Translations under genes and position numbers: made by a program
Notes under the pieces: generated by a model
Told to the model about the DNA's origin: nothing
What the model saw: the letters and a program-made list of their open reading frames with translations, nothing else
Database searches by the model: none
Part shown: in pieces, positions 1 through 6,420 of the stretch
Numbering within the stretch: the stretch's first letter is position 1
Layout of the letters: each line of letters opens with the position of its first letter
Origin: Marinagarivorans sp. UBA5868
Lineage (GTDB): Bacteria; Pseudomonadota; Gammaproteobacteria; Pseudomonadales; Cellvibrionaceae
Reading direction: 5' to 3'
Length of the DNA: 8,440 nucleotides
NCBI GenBank assembly: GCA_002432095.1
Contig: DJFQ01000121.1
Location: 12,064-20,503, forward strand

Positions 1-1247
1 ACCACCACGATCGCATCGTCCACCACTATGCCGATGGCAAGCACTAAACCAAATAATGACAATGTATTAATGGAAAATCCGAACGCCCACATCAACGCGA
101 AAGTGCCGACAATGGAAACCGGAACGGCAAGCAAAGGAATAATTGATGCGCGCCAGGTTTGCAAAAATACCACCACCACGATCACCACCAGAGCAAGCGC
201 TTCTAGCAGGGTTTTAATCACCGCTTTGATGGAGTCTTTTACGAATATGGTGGGGTCGTAGACCACGGAATAATCCACCCCCTGGGGAAAGCGCTGCTTC
301 AGCTCCGCCATAGTTTTGCGCACGCCTTCGGAAATTTGAATGGCGTTGGCGCCGGGTGCTTGAAATATCGGAATAGCCACGGCGGGTTGATTATTCAGCA
401 TGGAGTTCAAACTGAATTCCGCCGCGCCCAATTCCACCCGAGCGACATCTTTCAAGCGGGTGATTTCACCATTGGCACCAGCGCGGATAATAATTTCGCC
501 GAATTCCTCAACATTATCCAATCGGCCTTTGGCATTGACCGGCAGTTGGACATCCACGTAACTGCCCACGGGAGCACCGCCGATAATGCCTGCCGCAACC
601 TGCACGTTTTGCTCGCGCACAGCATTAGTGATATCGCTGGCGGTGAGATTGCGCTCGGCAATTTTTTCCGGGTCGAGCCAGATGCGCATGGCGTAGTCGC
701 CGGAGCCGAACAATCTCACCATACCGACGCCAGCCACTTTGGCCAGCTCGTCTTTCACATTCATCAAGGCGTAATTGCGCAAATAGAGTTCGTCGTAGGT
801 TTTATCCGGCGAAATCAAATGCACCACCATGGTTAAATCCGGCGAGCTTTTCACTACGGTCACACCCGTCTGGCGGGTGACTTCGGGTAAACGTGGCAAT
901 GCCTGGGAAACCCGGTTCTGCACCATTTGTTGCGCGAGATCGGGATCGGTGCCGATTTTAAAGGTAACAGTGAGCGTCATGCGCCCATCGGTAGTCGCCT
1001 GGGAAAACATATACAACATGTTCTCCACACCGCTGAGTTGTTCTTCCAGCGGACGCGCCACGGTTTCGGCGATAACTTTGGGGTTGGCGCCTGGGTAAGC
1101 GGCGTTGACCACCACTGAGGGTGGCGATACTTCCGGGTATTCGGAAATAGGCAGTTGAAACATGGCGAGAAGGCCCGCGATAAAAATCAGCAGGGAAATC
1201 ACACCGGCAAAAATAGGGCGATCGACAAAAAAACGGGAAATATTCAT
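1..1247 (-). CDS. RND efflux permease, MexF/OqxB (HAE1) type, 3' part missing at window edge
   Basis: Inner-membrane proton/drug antiporter subunit of a tripartite RND pump; the first 415 codons are visible and the frame is open to the window edge. The protein begins MNISRFFVDRPIFAGV, the classic HAE1-RND start, followed by TM1 (about residues 12-30). Next come SEYPEV (35-40), YPGANPKVIAETVARPLEE (51-69) and GVENMLYM (73-80), then the porter domain. LLEALALVVIVVVVFLQTWR (347-366) is TM2 with its flank. GLVLAIGIVVDDAIVV (400-415) is TM4 with the two proton-relay aspartates D410-D411, equivalent to AcrB D407/D408. From memory the match to MexF/OqxB looks closer than to AcrB/MexB. The start at 1247 is preferred because AGGA lies 6 nt upstream; an in-frame ATG two codons earlier sits too close to that site. 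It follows the adaptor gene by 55 nt with a terminator-like hairpin in between. The remaining roughly 630 codons expected for the family, and any outer-membrane channel gene, would lie to the left of the window. Confidence 0.96.
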   Translation of the reverse strand, partial: MNISRFFVDRPIFAGVISLLIFIAGLLAMFQLPISEYPEVSPPSVVVNAAYPGANPKVIAETVARPLEEQLSGVENMLYMFSQATTDGRMTLTVTFKIGTDPDLAQQMVQNRVSQALPRLPEVTRQTGVTVVKSSPDLTMVVHLISPDKTYDELYLRNYALMNVKDELAKVAGVGMVRLFGSGDYAMRIWLDPEKIAERNLTASDITNAVREQNVQVAAGIIGGAPVGSYVDVQLPVNAKGRLDNVEEFGEIIIRAGANGEITRLKDVARVELGAAEFSLNSMLNNQPAVAIPIFQAPGANAIQISEGVRKTMAELKQRFPQGVDYSVVYDPTIFVKDSIKAVIKTLLEALALVVIVVVVFLQTWRASIIPLLAVPVSIVGTFALMWAFGFSINTLSLFGLVLAIGIVVDDAIVV

Positions 1248-1289
1248 AAGCATTCCTGCTCGTTAGCTGGACGGCGGAAAAAGGGGAAG

Positions 1290-1319
1290 AAAAAACTGGC
1301 CGCTATTGCGCGGCCAGTT
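1290..1319 (-). terminator. Intrinsic terminator/attenuator between adaptor and permease genes
   Basis: Read on the minus strand, a perfect 10-bp GC-rich stem (AACTGGCCGC, 1319-1310, pairing with GCGGCCAGTT, 1303-1294) closes a 6-nt loop. It is followed by T residues giving an uninterrupted run of six (1295-1290). This is a textbook rho-independent terminator. The adaptor TAG stop (1305-1303) lies at the junction of the loop and the 3' arm, so a ribosome finishing the adaptor would occupy the 5' arm. Its position inside the operon suggests partial termination or translation-dependent attenuation before the permease. The opposite strand lacks a T run after the stem, so the signal is directional. 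Confidence 0.85.
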
Positions 1320-2490
1320 GGTTATTCAGTGTGGTGACATTTACCGGATTGACCACTGCGCTGGGGCGCAAATGGGAGAGGCTGTTCACCGCGATGCGCT
1401 CGCCGGCCTCAACACCGGAAAGGATCACTCTATGCGCCTGAAAATGATTGCCAAGAGCGACCTCTCGGTACTGAACAGCGTTTTGTGCGTCCACTACATA
1501 AACAAATTTGCGGTTTTGATTGGTGCCTATGGCGCGATCAGGCACCAGTAATGCCGCCTGCATGCTGGCAGATCCCAGAGATATATTGGCGTACATGCCG
1601 GGGGTGAGCGCGCCGTCGGTGTTAACAAAAATCGCACGGGCGCGGATGGTGCCGCTGGCGACATCCAAGCGGTTGTCGAACGCGTGGATGTGGCCGCGAT
1701 AGATCTGGTTGTCATCGTCAGCCAGGGTCAATTCCACCGGCATTTCTTCCTGCTTTTGAATGCTGCGCACAGAGCGGATGTAGGTCTGCTCGTCCACGTT
1801 GAATTCCGCGTAGAGCCGGTCGTCGGCCACTATGGTGGTCAGCACCGGTGCGCTGGCACCGGCGCCCACTACGTTACCCGCGGTGAGTTCCGCACGGCCG
1901 ACACGGCCGGAAATCGGTGCGTGAATATGGGCGTACTCTAGGTTCAGGCGCGCCTGCCGCACCGCGCTCTCGGCACTTTGAACATTGGCCGTTGCGACCT
2001 GATGATCACTGGTGGCGGTATCAAAAATGCTCCGTGATATTAATTTCCCATCGTGAAGCTGGCGGGCGCGTTCCAGCTCATCACGGGCCAGACGCTCGCG
2101 GGAGCGGGCCGTGGCAAGTTCCGCCTCTGCATGCTGTAGAGCGGCTTCATGAGGGCGGGGATCTATAACGAACAATGGGTCGCCTTGCTGCACCCGCTGG
2201 CCCTCTTCGAATAACACCTGCTGAATGGTGCCGCCGACCAAGGGTTTGATTTCTGCACTTTCTACGGGAGTCAGACGTCCCGAAAAGCGAGTCCATGTGC
2301 GAATTTCTGTCGGCACCAGTTCGGTAACTTCAACGGTGGGAGGCGGCGGCGTGGCCTGAGCATCGTTATCAGCTCTGGCGCCAGTGGTGTAGTAAAGCCC
2401 GCTGGCGGTGCTCAGCAAGGCGGCAAGAACAAGGGGAAGAGTGCGGAAATTGAATAACTTTTCATGAACGAAACGAGTGGCAAAACGCAT
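1303..2490 (-). CDS. RND efflux periplasmic adaptor subunit (membrane fusion protein), MexE/OqxA-like
   Basis: Adaptor that links the RND permease to an outer-membrane channel. At 395 aa it is of normal family length. Residues 11-40 look like a Sec signal (basic start, LPLVLAALLSTASG core, cleavage likely after ARA-40); there is no lipobox cysteine. A proline-rich linker (48-51) leads into the barrel-sandwich domain: lipoyl half 1 at 86-112 (GGTIQQVLFEEGQRVQQGDP), an alpha-helical hairpin at about 113-185 rich in Ala/Glu/Arg, and lipoyl half 2 at 186-208 with HAPISGRVGRAELTAGNVV. Beta-barrel and membrane-proximal domains follow, with LTPGMYANI and LLVPDRAIG. I chose the ATG at 2490 over an upstream in-frame TTG (2517) because GGAG lies 9 nt before it and the TTG has no such site. 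It is transcribed first in the pump operon from the promoter at 2567-2596, under the divergent TetR operator. Confidence 0.95.
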   Translation of the reverse strand: MRFATRFVHEKLFNFRTLPLVLAALLSTASGLYYTTGARADNDAQATPPPPTVEVTELVPTEIRTWTRFSGRLTPVESAEIKPLVGGTIQQVLFEEGQRVQQGDPLFVIDPRPHEAALQHAEAELATARSRERLARDELERARQLHDGKLISRSIFDTATSDHQVATANVQSAESAVRQARLNLEYAHIHAPISGRVGRAELTAGNVVGAGASAPVLTTIVADDRLYAEFNVDEQTYIRSVRSIQKQEEMPVELTLADDDNQIYRGHIHAFDNRLDVASGTIRARAIFVNTDGALTPGMYANISLGSASMQAALLVPDRAIGTNQNRKFVYVVDAQNAVQYREVALGNHFQAHRVILSGVEAGERIAVNSLSHLRPSAVVNPVNVTTLNNQLAAQ

Positions 2491-2499
2491 GACGAATAT

Positions 2500-2503
2500 C
2501 TCC
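2500..2503 (-). promoter_or_regulatory. Ribosome binding site deciding the adaptor start
   Basis: GGAG on the minus strand, 9 nt before the ATG at 2490. It lies inside the reading frame that would be used by the longer TTG-start version (2517), which argues for the shorter protein. Confidence 0.6.
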
Positions 2504-2566
2504 AGTGCCAATTTCAACCCGGTCTGCGATAGACCAGGCTCCGAGGTGACGGGGAAAGTTGGCGGG

Positions 2567-2596
2567 ATAATACATACCGGTCGGTATGTTGGTCAA
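2567..2596 (-). promoter_or_regulatory. Sigma70-type promoter of the RND efflux operon
   Basis: On the minus strand, -35 TTGACC (2596-2591) and -10 TATTAT (2572-2567) are separated by 18 bp. Transcription should start near 2560, giving a leader of about 70 nt before the adaptor ATG at 2490. The whole spacer is occupied by the TetR-type dyad, so repressor binding would exclude RNA polymerase. The -35 matches the consensus TTGACA at five of six positions and the -10 matches TATAAT at five of six. Confidence 0.7.
2572..2589. promoter_or_regulatory. TetR-family operator 1 (18-bp dyad)
   Basis: ACATACCGGTCGGTATGT consists of 8-bp arms ACATACCG / CGGTATGT around a 2-bp GT centre. Length, symmetry and placement between divergent tetR and pump genes fit a TetR-family operator. 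It fills the spacer of the pump promoter. A second, degenerate copy lies at 2766. The assignment to the adjacent TetR protein is inference from context. Confidence 0.8.
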
Positions 2597-2634
2597 TCCA
2601 TCATTTGCAAAAAAATGTGAAGGCGCTGGATGGT

Positions 2635-2647
2635 ACTTGATTCAAGT
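2635..2647. repeat. Short perfect palindrome in the divergent intergenic region
   Basis: ACTTGA-T-TCAAGT, 6-bp arms around one base, lies between the two TetR-type operators. It could be an additional regulator site. It does not resemble the SoxR box near 6430, whose half-sites point the other way. A 13-bp palindrome may also be chance. Confidence 0.3.
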
Positions 2648-2765
2648 GGTTGGATAAATAACAGGCGTCCTGGTGTCATAGGATGCAGTTGCTTGCTATT
2701 TGTGCAGGCAGCAGTTACTTTTGACGCCGTTTTGAGCTGGAAGAGGACTGGGAACAACGAAGGTG

Positions 2766-2781
2766 CATACCGGTCGGTTTC
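2766..2781. promoter_or_regulatory. TetR-family operator 2 (degenerate copy near tetR)
   Basis: CATACCGGTCGGTTTC shares 13 identical bases (CATACCGGTCGGT) with operator 1. The left arm is perfect and the right arm matches five of seven positions. It ends 32 bp before the tetR ATG, a position suited to autorepression. I could not find a convincing -10/-35 pair for tetR around it. The rest of the 323-bp gap (2491-2813) shows only the pump promoter, operator 1 and the palindrome at 2635. Confidence 0.65.
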
Positions 2782-2813
2782 TATCTGTCCAGCCTAGTTA
2801 ACCGAGATCTGCT

Positions 2814-3461
2814 ATGTCCGCTGAAGAAACCCGTAACCGTTTATTGGATACCGCGCTGGAGTTGATCTGGCAAAGCAATTACAACTCCGTGGGAGTCAAT
2901 GAAATCTGCAAACAGGCGGGCGTCACCAAAGGCGGCTTCTATCATCACTTCGAATCCAAGGCGCATTTGTTTTGCGCTGCCAGTGAACACTATTGGGAAA
3001 ACATCAAGCGCGACCTCGATGCGGTGCTATCACCAGTGAACTCGCCCCTGGAACAGCTGGAAAATGTCATCGGCTTTATTTTCCACAACAAATTCGGCTC
3101 ACCCGCAACGTGTGTGCGCGGCTCGCCGTTTTTCAGTGCTGGCCTGCAAACCGGCTGCGATGAGCCGATGATTAACGACAGCCTGCAGAAAATGTCGCAA
3201 AACTGCGTCAAGTACAATCTGGCGCTGGTGCGCTCGCTGTCGGCGGCGGGGTATCTGGAAGGAGACGTTGATGCGGAGCGGGTAGCGCGTCTGTTGAGCC
3301 AATATGTTCAAGGACTTGCAGGGTTCGCCCGGGTTAATGGCTGTGCCTGTCTGGAAACCGTGCGCAAGGATATCGGGGAAGGCTTTTACCGCTTGCTGGG
3401 GCTGAAGCGACAATATTGGTTCACCACCCGCGCCACCTGGCAAATGCCTGCTAAGGCGTAA
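2814..3461 (+). CDS. TetR/AcrR-family transcriptional repressor, likely regulator of the divergent RND pump
   Basis: Dimeric DNA-binding repressor of 215 aa, a normal TetR length. The N-terminal helix-turn-helix spans about residues 5-52: TRNRLLDTALELIWQ, then VNEICKQAGVTKGGFYHHFESKAHLF with the family signature GxFYxHF (41-46). The C-terminal ligand/dimer domain is less conserved and contains TCVRGSPFFSAGLQTGC (99-115). Seven cysteines (32, 54, 100, 115, 131, 177, 179) are many for this family. The C100/C115 pair sits roughly where NemR-type repressors carry their redox-active cysteines, so an electrophile or oxidant sensor is possible but unproven. A weak GAGA lies about 8 nt before the ATG. 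The gene is divergent from the pump, and both sides carry copies of the same operator. Its end is 3 bp from the end of the convergent cyclase gene, with no terminator visible between them. Confidence 0.93.
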   Translation: MSAEETRNRLLDTALELIWQSNYNSVGVNEICKQAGVTKGGFYHHFESKAHLFCAASEHYWENIKRDLDAVLSPVNSPLEQLENVIGFIFHNKFGSPATCVRGSPFFSAGLQTGCDEPMINDSLQKMSQNCVKYNLALVRSLSAAGYLEGDVDAERVARLLSQYVQGLAGFARVNGCACLETVRKDIGEGFYRLLGLKRQYWFTTRATWQMPAKA

Positions 3462-3464
3462 TGC

Positions 3465-4760
3465 TCAGCCTGACATTGGCGGTTTGAATATCACACAATT
3501 TCTACCGCCGCTTTTGGCCTCATATAAAGCGGTGTCCGCGCGTTTGAACATGATTTCAAACGCTTCGTTCGAAGCAGCCAGGGTTGCACCGATGCTTACG
3601 GACACCCGAAGTGGCTCACTGCCTTGCTCGAAGGTGTGAGCGTGAATGGTGTTGCGGAGTTTTTCCGCCAGCGCCGTCAGTTTTTCCTCGCTGGCCTGCG
3701 GGCTCACCAAAATAAATTCTTCACCACCCCAGCGACCGAATACGTCGGTCTGGCGGATGTTCTGTTCGATCAGTTTGGCTACACCCCGCAATACTCGGTC
3801 GCCAACATCGTGGCCACGGCGATCGTTGATGCGTTTGAAATGGTCGATATCGAAAATTAATAGACCGGTTTGCCCGCGGTCGAAATTACCTTTGAATAAT
3901 TTCTCCAAGAATTGCTGAATGCCTGTTCGGTTCATGACACCGGTGAGCGAGTCAGTAATCGATAAAGACTCGAATTCGCGTTTTTCCACTTCGAGCTTTT
4001 TGTAATCCGCAATCAGTTTATCGATGCGCTGGGATGCTGAGCGGGAGTCGCGGTACATCGCGTATACCTTGGTAAATCCTTCCCACAAAATCAGTGCCAT
4101 CCACATGGCGATCAGGCTGAGATAAAAAGTTTCCTTGCGGATCCACGTGCCTACGAGGTCGATTTTTTCGATGGTCACGGTATTGGTGCTGCGACTGATG
4201 AAATCCACTCCCAGGCTGATGACATTGCCAAAGTCCGGGGCCGAATGTTCGCGCCACACGTCAAATTCCCGCACCCACCATTCCGCCACACCAAATTCGG
4301 TAAGACGCACAAATGCCGGGTTGTTTAAATCTTTGGTACGGATCAGCACCGACATGAATTTGGCCGATTGCGCCGGGTCTCGCGGGTCATTTTGCTCTGG
4401 GTTGTAATTGCGCAGGCTCAGACGAATTTCCGGGGCGTTGCCCTGGTAATGAAAAAGAATATTCAGTCCTTCAAAGTGGGTCAGGTCCAGTCCGGTAACG
4501 CCGTCGCTGGTGATGGTCAGGGCATAGCCGCAGGAATAGGGATGCTGCGGCGCGTATTCACAGGTGAACATGTGTTTCTCAGCGTCCACCCATTCAGCCG
4601 AAATACCGTCGCCGTTTGAGTGGCCGTAGAGCGTATGTACGGTATCGGGATTTGGGCGGAGGGTAATGATTTTGGGAGGGATATAGCGCTGACCAATAAG
4701 CGCCAGCACGGTGAGTATCCCCGCCGCTAAACGCAGAATGTTATAAACCGTGGATTTCAT
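3465..4760 (-). CDS. Membrane diguanylate cyclase (GGDEF) with periplasmic sensory domain
   Basis: Makes cyclic di-GMP from two GTP in the cytoplasm in response to a periplasmic input. The 431 residues read as follows. TM1 is about 7-24. A periplasmic domain of about 185 residues follows (25-210), with a pattern suggesting a beta-sandwich (GLDLTHFEGLNILFHYQG at 90-107). It has two cysteines (C67, C77) able to form a disulfide. TM2 is about 211-228, followed by a charged helical linker (240-265). The GGDEF domain (266-425) has FDIDHFKRIND (303-313), the active-site GGEEF (345-349) and the inhibitory I-site RQTD (336-339) exactly five residues upstream. Catalysis and product inhibition therefore both look intact. 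There is no EAL domain. The Shine-Dalgarno site is weak (AACAAG just before the ATG), so the start is less sure. No clear promoter was found in the 167-bp gap upstream. Confidence 0.95.
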   Translation of the reverse strand: MKSTVYNILRLAAGILTVLALIGQRYIPPKIITLRPNPDTVHTLYGHSNGDGISAEWVDAEKHMFTCEYAPQHPYSCGYALTITSDGVTGLDLTHFEGLNILFHYQGNAPEIRLSLRNYNPEQNDPRDPAQSAKFMSVLIRTKDLNNPAFVRLTEFGVAEWWVREFDVWREHSAPDFGNVISLGVDFISRSTNTVTIEKIDLVGTWIRKETFYLSLIAMWMALILWEGFTKVYAMYRDSRSASQRIDKLIADYKKLEVEKREFESLSITDSLTGVMNRTGIQQFLEKLFKGNFDRGQTGLLIFDIDHFKRINDRRGHDVGDRVLRGVAKLIEQNIRQTDVFGRWGGEEFILVSPQASEEKLTALAEKLRNTIHAHTFEQGSEPLRVSVSIGATLAASNEAFEIMFKRADTALYEAKSGGRNCVIFKPPMSG

Positions 4761-4927
4761 CTTGTTTATGATGCCTTTTAGCCCGTTTTAAGCGTAGTTC
4801 ATCCGGACTTGTTTGGCTGGGACGCGCAGGCAGGGCTGCAAGTTGAAAGGTTTTCTTATTCGCGGAGCTTGGTGGGAATTCTGCGGCCATGATGCCGCCG
4901 AAGCAGTGGCTGACGTAGTGAGGGCTG

Positions 4928-5731
4928 TTACAGCACCGTGCGCAACATCTGCAGGGCCAGCAGCAATGACAAGACCCCAAACAATTTTTTCAGTAATTTC
5001 ACCGGCAGTTGGTGGGCCAGACGTGCGCCGAGCGGGGCGGTTAGCAGGCTGAGGGACGCAACGCTGAGCACGGCGGGCCAGTAGATAAATCCCAGGGTGA
5101 ATTCCGGCAGGTCGTGAATTTGCCAGCCGTTCACCAAATATCCCCCAGCACCGGCCAGCGCCACGGGCAAACCGACGGCCGCGGAGGTGCCTATGGCCAC
5201 CGGAATTGCCACGTTGCACCAGGCGAGAAAAGGCACGGTCAGCGATCCGCCGCCGATAGCCACCAGGGCGGAAATACCGCCAATCCCTGCTCCTGCAGCG
5301 GTTAACCCGGCGGTGCCCGGCAGTTGCCGCGAAGGCGTGGGTTTGCGGTCGAGAAATAGTTGCAGGGCGACAAAGGACATAAATATCGAGAAAAAAATCG
5401 CCAAGGGTTTCGCGGTGATATAGCTGGCGATAAAGGTTGCAGCGAAGGTCCCAAACAGAATACCGGGGGTCATGCGTGCAACCACCGGCCAGAGCACGGC
5501 AGCGTGGCGGTGATGGGCGCGCAAACTGGCGACGGCGGTTGGCACTATGGCGGCCATTGATGTCGCCAACGCCATATGCACCAGGTGCTCGGTTGGAAAA
5601 CCTTGAGCAACAAAAAGCATAGTCAAAACCGGCACCATCACACCGCCGCCGCCGATTCCGAACAATCCGGCCAGCAGGCCGACCAGCGCGCCCAGGCCCA
5701 TGTAGGCCATCAGCCATTGCAGTTCCGGCAT
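4928..5731 (-). CDS. TauE/SafE-family membrane exporter (putative sulfite/organosulfonate or other anion permease)
   Basis: Inner-membrane transport protein of 267 aa, about the size of the TSUP family, with roughly eight hydrophobic segments. It shows the family's internal duplication: repeat 1 GIGGGGVMVPVL (25-36) with ALATSMAAIVPTA (54-66), and repeat 2 AIGGGSLTVPFL (158-169) with AIGTSAAVGLPVALAG (179-194). The substrate is not fixed by sequence; sulfite, sulfoacetate and other anions are known for relatives. The ATG at 5731 is chosen over a TTG at 5749 because a strong GAGGGGG site lies 5 nt before it. It follows the hemerythrin-like gene by 66 nt on the same strand, so co-transcription from the SoxR-box promoter is possible. 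A longer overlapping frame (4788-5717) is rejected as a shadow. Confidence 0.92.
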   Translation of the reverse strand: MPELQWLMAYMGLGALVGLLAGLFGIGGGGVMVPVLTMLFVAQGFPTEHLVHMALATSMAAIVPTAVASLRAHHRHAAVLWPVVARMTPGILFGTFAATFIASYITAKPLAIFFSIFMSFVALQLFLDRKPTPSRQLPGTAGLTAAGAGIGGISALVAIGGGSLTVPFLAWCNVAIPVAIGTSAAVGLPVALAGAGGYLVNGWQIHDLPEFTLGFIYWPAVLSVASLSLLTAPLGARLAHQLPVKLLKKLFGVLSLLLALQMLRTVL

Positions 5732-5736
5732 TGCGT

Positions 5737-5745
5737 CCCCCTCTC
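5737..5745 (-). promoter_or_regulatory. Ribosome binding site deciding the TauE/SafE start
   Basis: GAGAGGGGG on the minus strand ends 5 nt before the ATG at 5731. It lies within the reading frame of the longer TTG-start alternative, favouring the shorter 267-aa protein. Confidence 0.65.
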
Positions 5746-5797
5746 GCAAAAGAGTCGCATCATACCTACATCGAACATGTTTGGCGGTGCGCGATCT

Positions 5798-6361
5798 TCA
5801 GGCGGTTGCGGCTCTGTTTTCCAAATCGGTGATGAGCCGAAATTCATCCGGCGTGAGGGCGTTTGCCAGTTTTCCAAGAAAGGCATCGCGGTCGGAGGGA
5901 GGCAGCTGCGCCGCTCTATGCGCGACCACGGCGACTGGTGGCAGTGCGTCCAAATGGGGAAACAACACTCGTTCTTCGTCGTCGAGATGCAGCAGGTAAT
6001 CGCCGAGAAATTTCATCCAGTCCAAATGAAGCTGACACAACACCTTTTGGCAGGAGCTGGGCTGGCTCGGCTCAAGGTCGTCCACCAATACCAAAATGCG
6101 GCCCAGTTGCTCATACAGGTGTCGGTGATCCTCTGCCATGTGATCGGCGAGGGCGCGATTGAGAGCTCTCAGTTTTGGTTCAAGCAATCTGTCCTCCATT
6201 TCCGCATGGCGTTGCAGTAGCGCCGCGATATTTACCATGGCCTCCCGCACCGTGGCGCAGTCAGCTGGGGTAGCGCGCGACACTTCGGCGGCGACGGCGA
6301 AAAGCTCCTGGCGAATATATTTGTGCATAACGGTCAGGGCGCTGGGTTCTGAAAGATGCAT
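5798..6361 (-). CDS. Hemerythrin-like (HHE cation-binding) protein
   Basis: Soluble four-helix protein of 187 aa predicted to bind a di-iron centre. Candidate ligands follow the hemerythrin pattern: H13, H52-xxx-E56 (HAEME), H74/H79/H81 (ADHMAEDHRH), H112 and H125-xxx-E129 (HLDDE), with H136 in LFPHL. Two HxxxE motifs separated by a histidine-rich helix are the hallmark of HHE domains. No signal peptide or membrane segment is seen. The start at 6361 has a strong GAGGAG 9 nt upstream. The last 50 residues (about 138-187) extend past the ligand region and are unassigned. Family members bind O2, NO or iron, or help repair iron-sulfur centres; which applies here is unknown. The gene is divergent from soxR, and its promoter carries a SoxR box in the activator position, so redox-stress induction is predicted. 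Confidence 0.88.
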   Translation of the reverse strand: MHLSEPSALTVMHKYIRQELFAVAAEVSRATPADCATVREAMVNIAALLQRHAEMEDRLLEPKLRALNRALADHMAEDHRHLYEQLGRILVLVDDLEPSQPSSCQKVLCQLHLDWMKFLGDYLLHLDDEERVLFPHLDALPPVAVVAHRAAQLPPSDRDAFLGKLANALTPDEFRLITDLENRAATA

Positions 6362-6420
6362 AGCGGGTTGCTCCTCGATAGGTGGTGGTGCACTTGATTT
6401 TTGAATATAGGGTGGCGGGC

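Noticed and set aside
1..190. Repeated ACCACCACGATC-like stretches near 1-12 and 170-190
   Set aside because: They are Val/Ile codons (ATC GTG GTG) in transmembrane helices of the RND permease, not a true repeat element.
336..836. 166-codon open frame on the plus strand opposite the RND permease
   Set aside because: It lies wholly antisense to an unmistakable MexF/OqxB-type coding frame, and the product has no recognisable motif.
1251..1253. Alternative permease start (ATG two codons upstream)
   Set aside because: It lies directly against the AGGA ribosome binding site, and family members begin with a residue pattern matching the ATG at 1247.
2521..2535. Small inverted repeat GGTCT-N5-AGACC in the adaptor leader, considered as a NemR-like operator
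   Set aside because: NemR boxes have the arms in the opposite order (TAGACC...GGTCTA). A 5-bp stem with a 5-nt loop is weak and may be chance.
3462..3464. Expected terminator between convergent tetR and cyclase genes
   Set aside because: The gap is 3 bp and I see no stable hairpin with a T run on either side. The transcripts probably overlap.
4883..4898. Hairpin GCGGC-N6-GCCGC in the gap between the exporter and cyclase genes
   Set aside because: Only 5 bp and followed by no T run on either strand, so not supported as a terminator. Nothing else stood out in the 167-bp gap (4761-4927).
4788..5717. 309-codon open frame on the minus strand, longer than the overlapping TauE/SafE gene
   Set aside because: It is rich in Arg, Gly, Pro and His with no family motif. 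The overlapping frame ending at 4928 has duplicated TauE motifs, membrane helices and a strong ribosome binding site. This is a GC-driven shadow.
5576..6220. 214-codon open frame on the plus strand opposite the hemerythrin-like gene
   Set aside because: It is antisense to a gene with clear HxxxE motifs and a good start. The translation is low-complexity, Gln/His-rich and without a domain.
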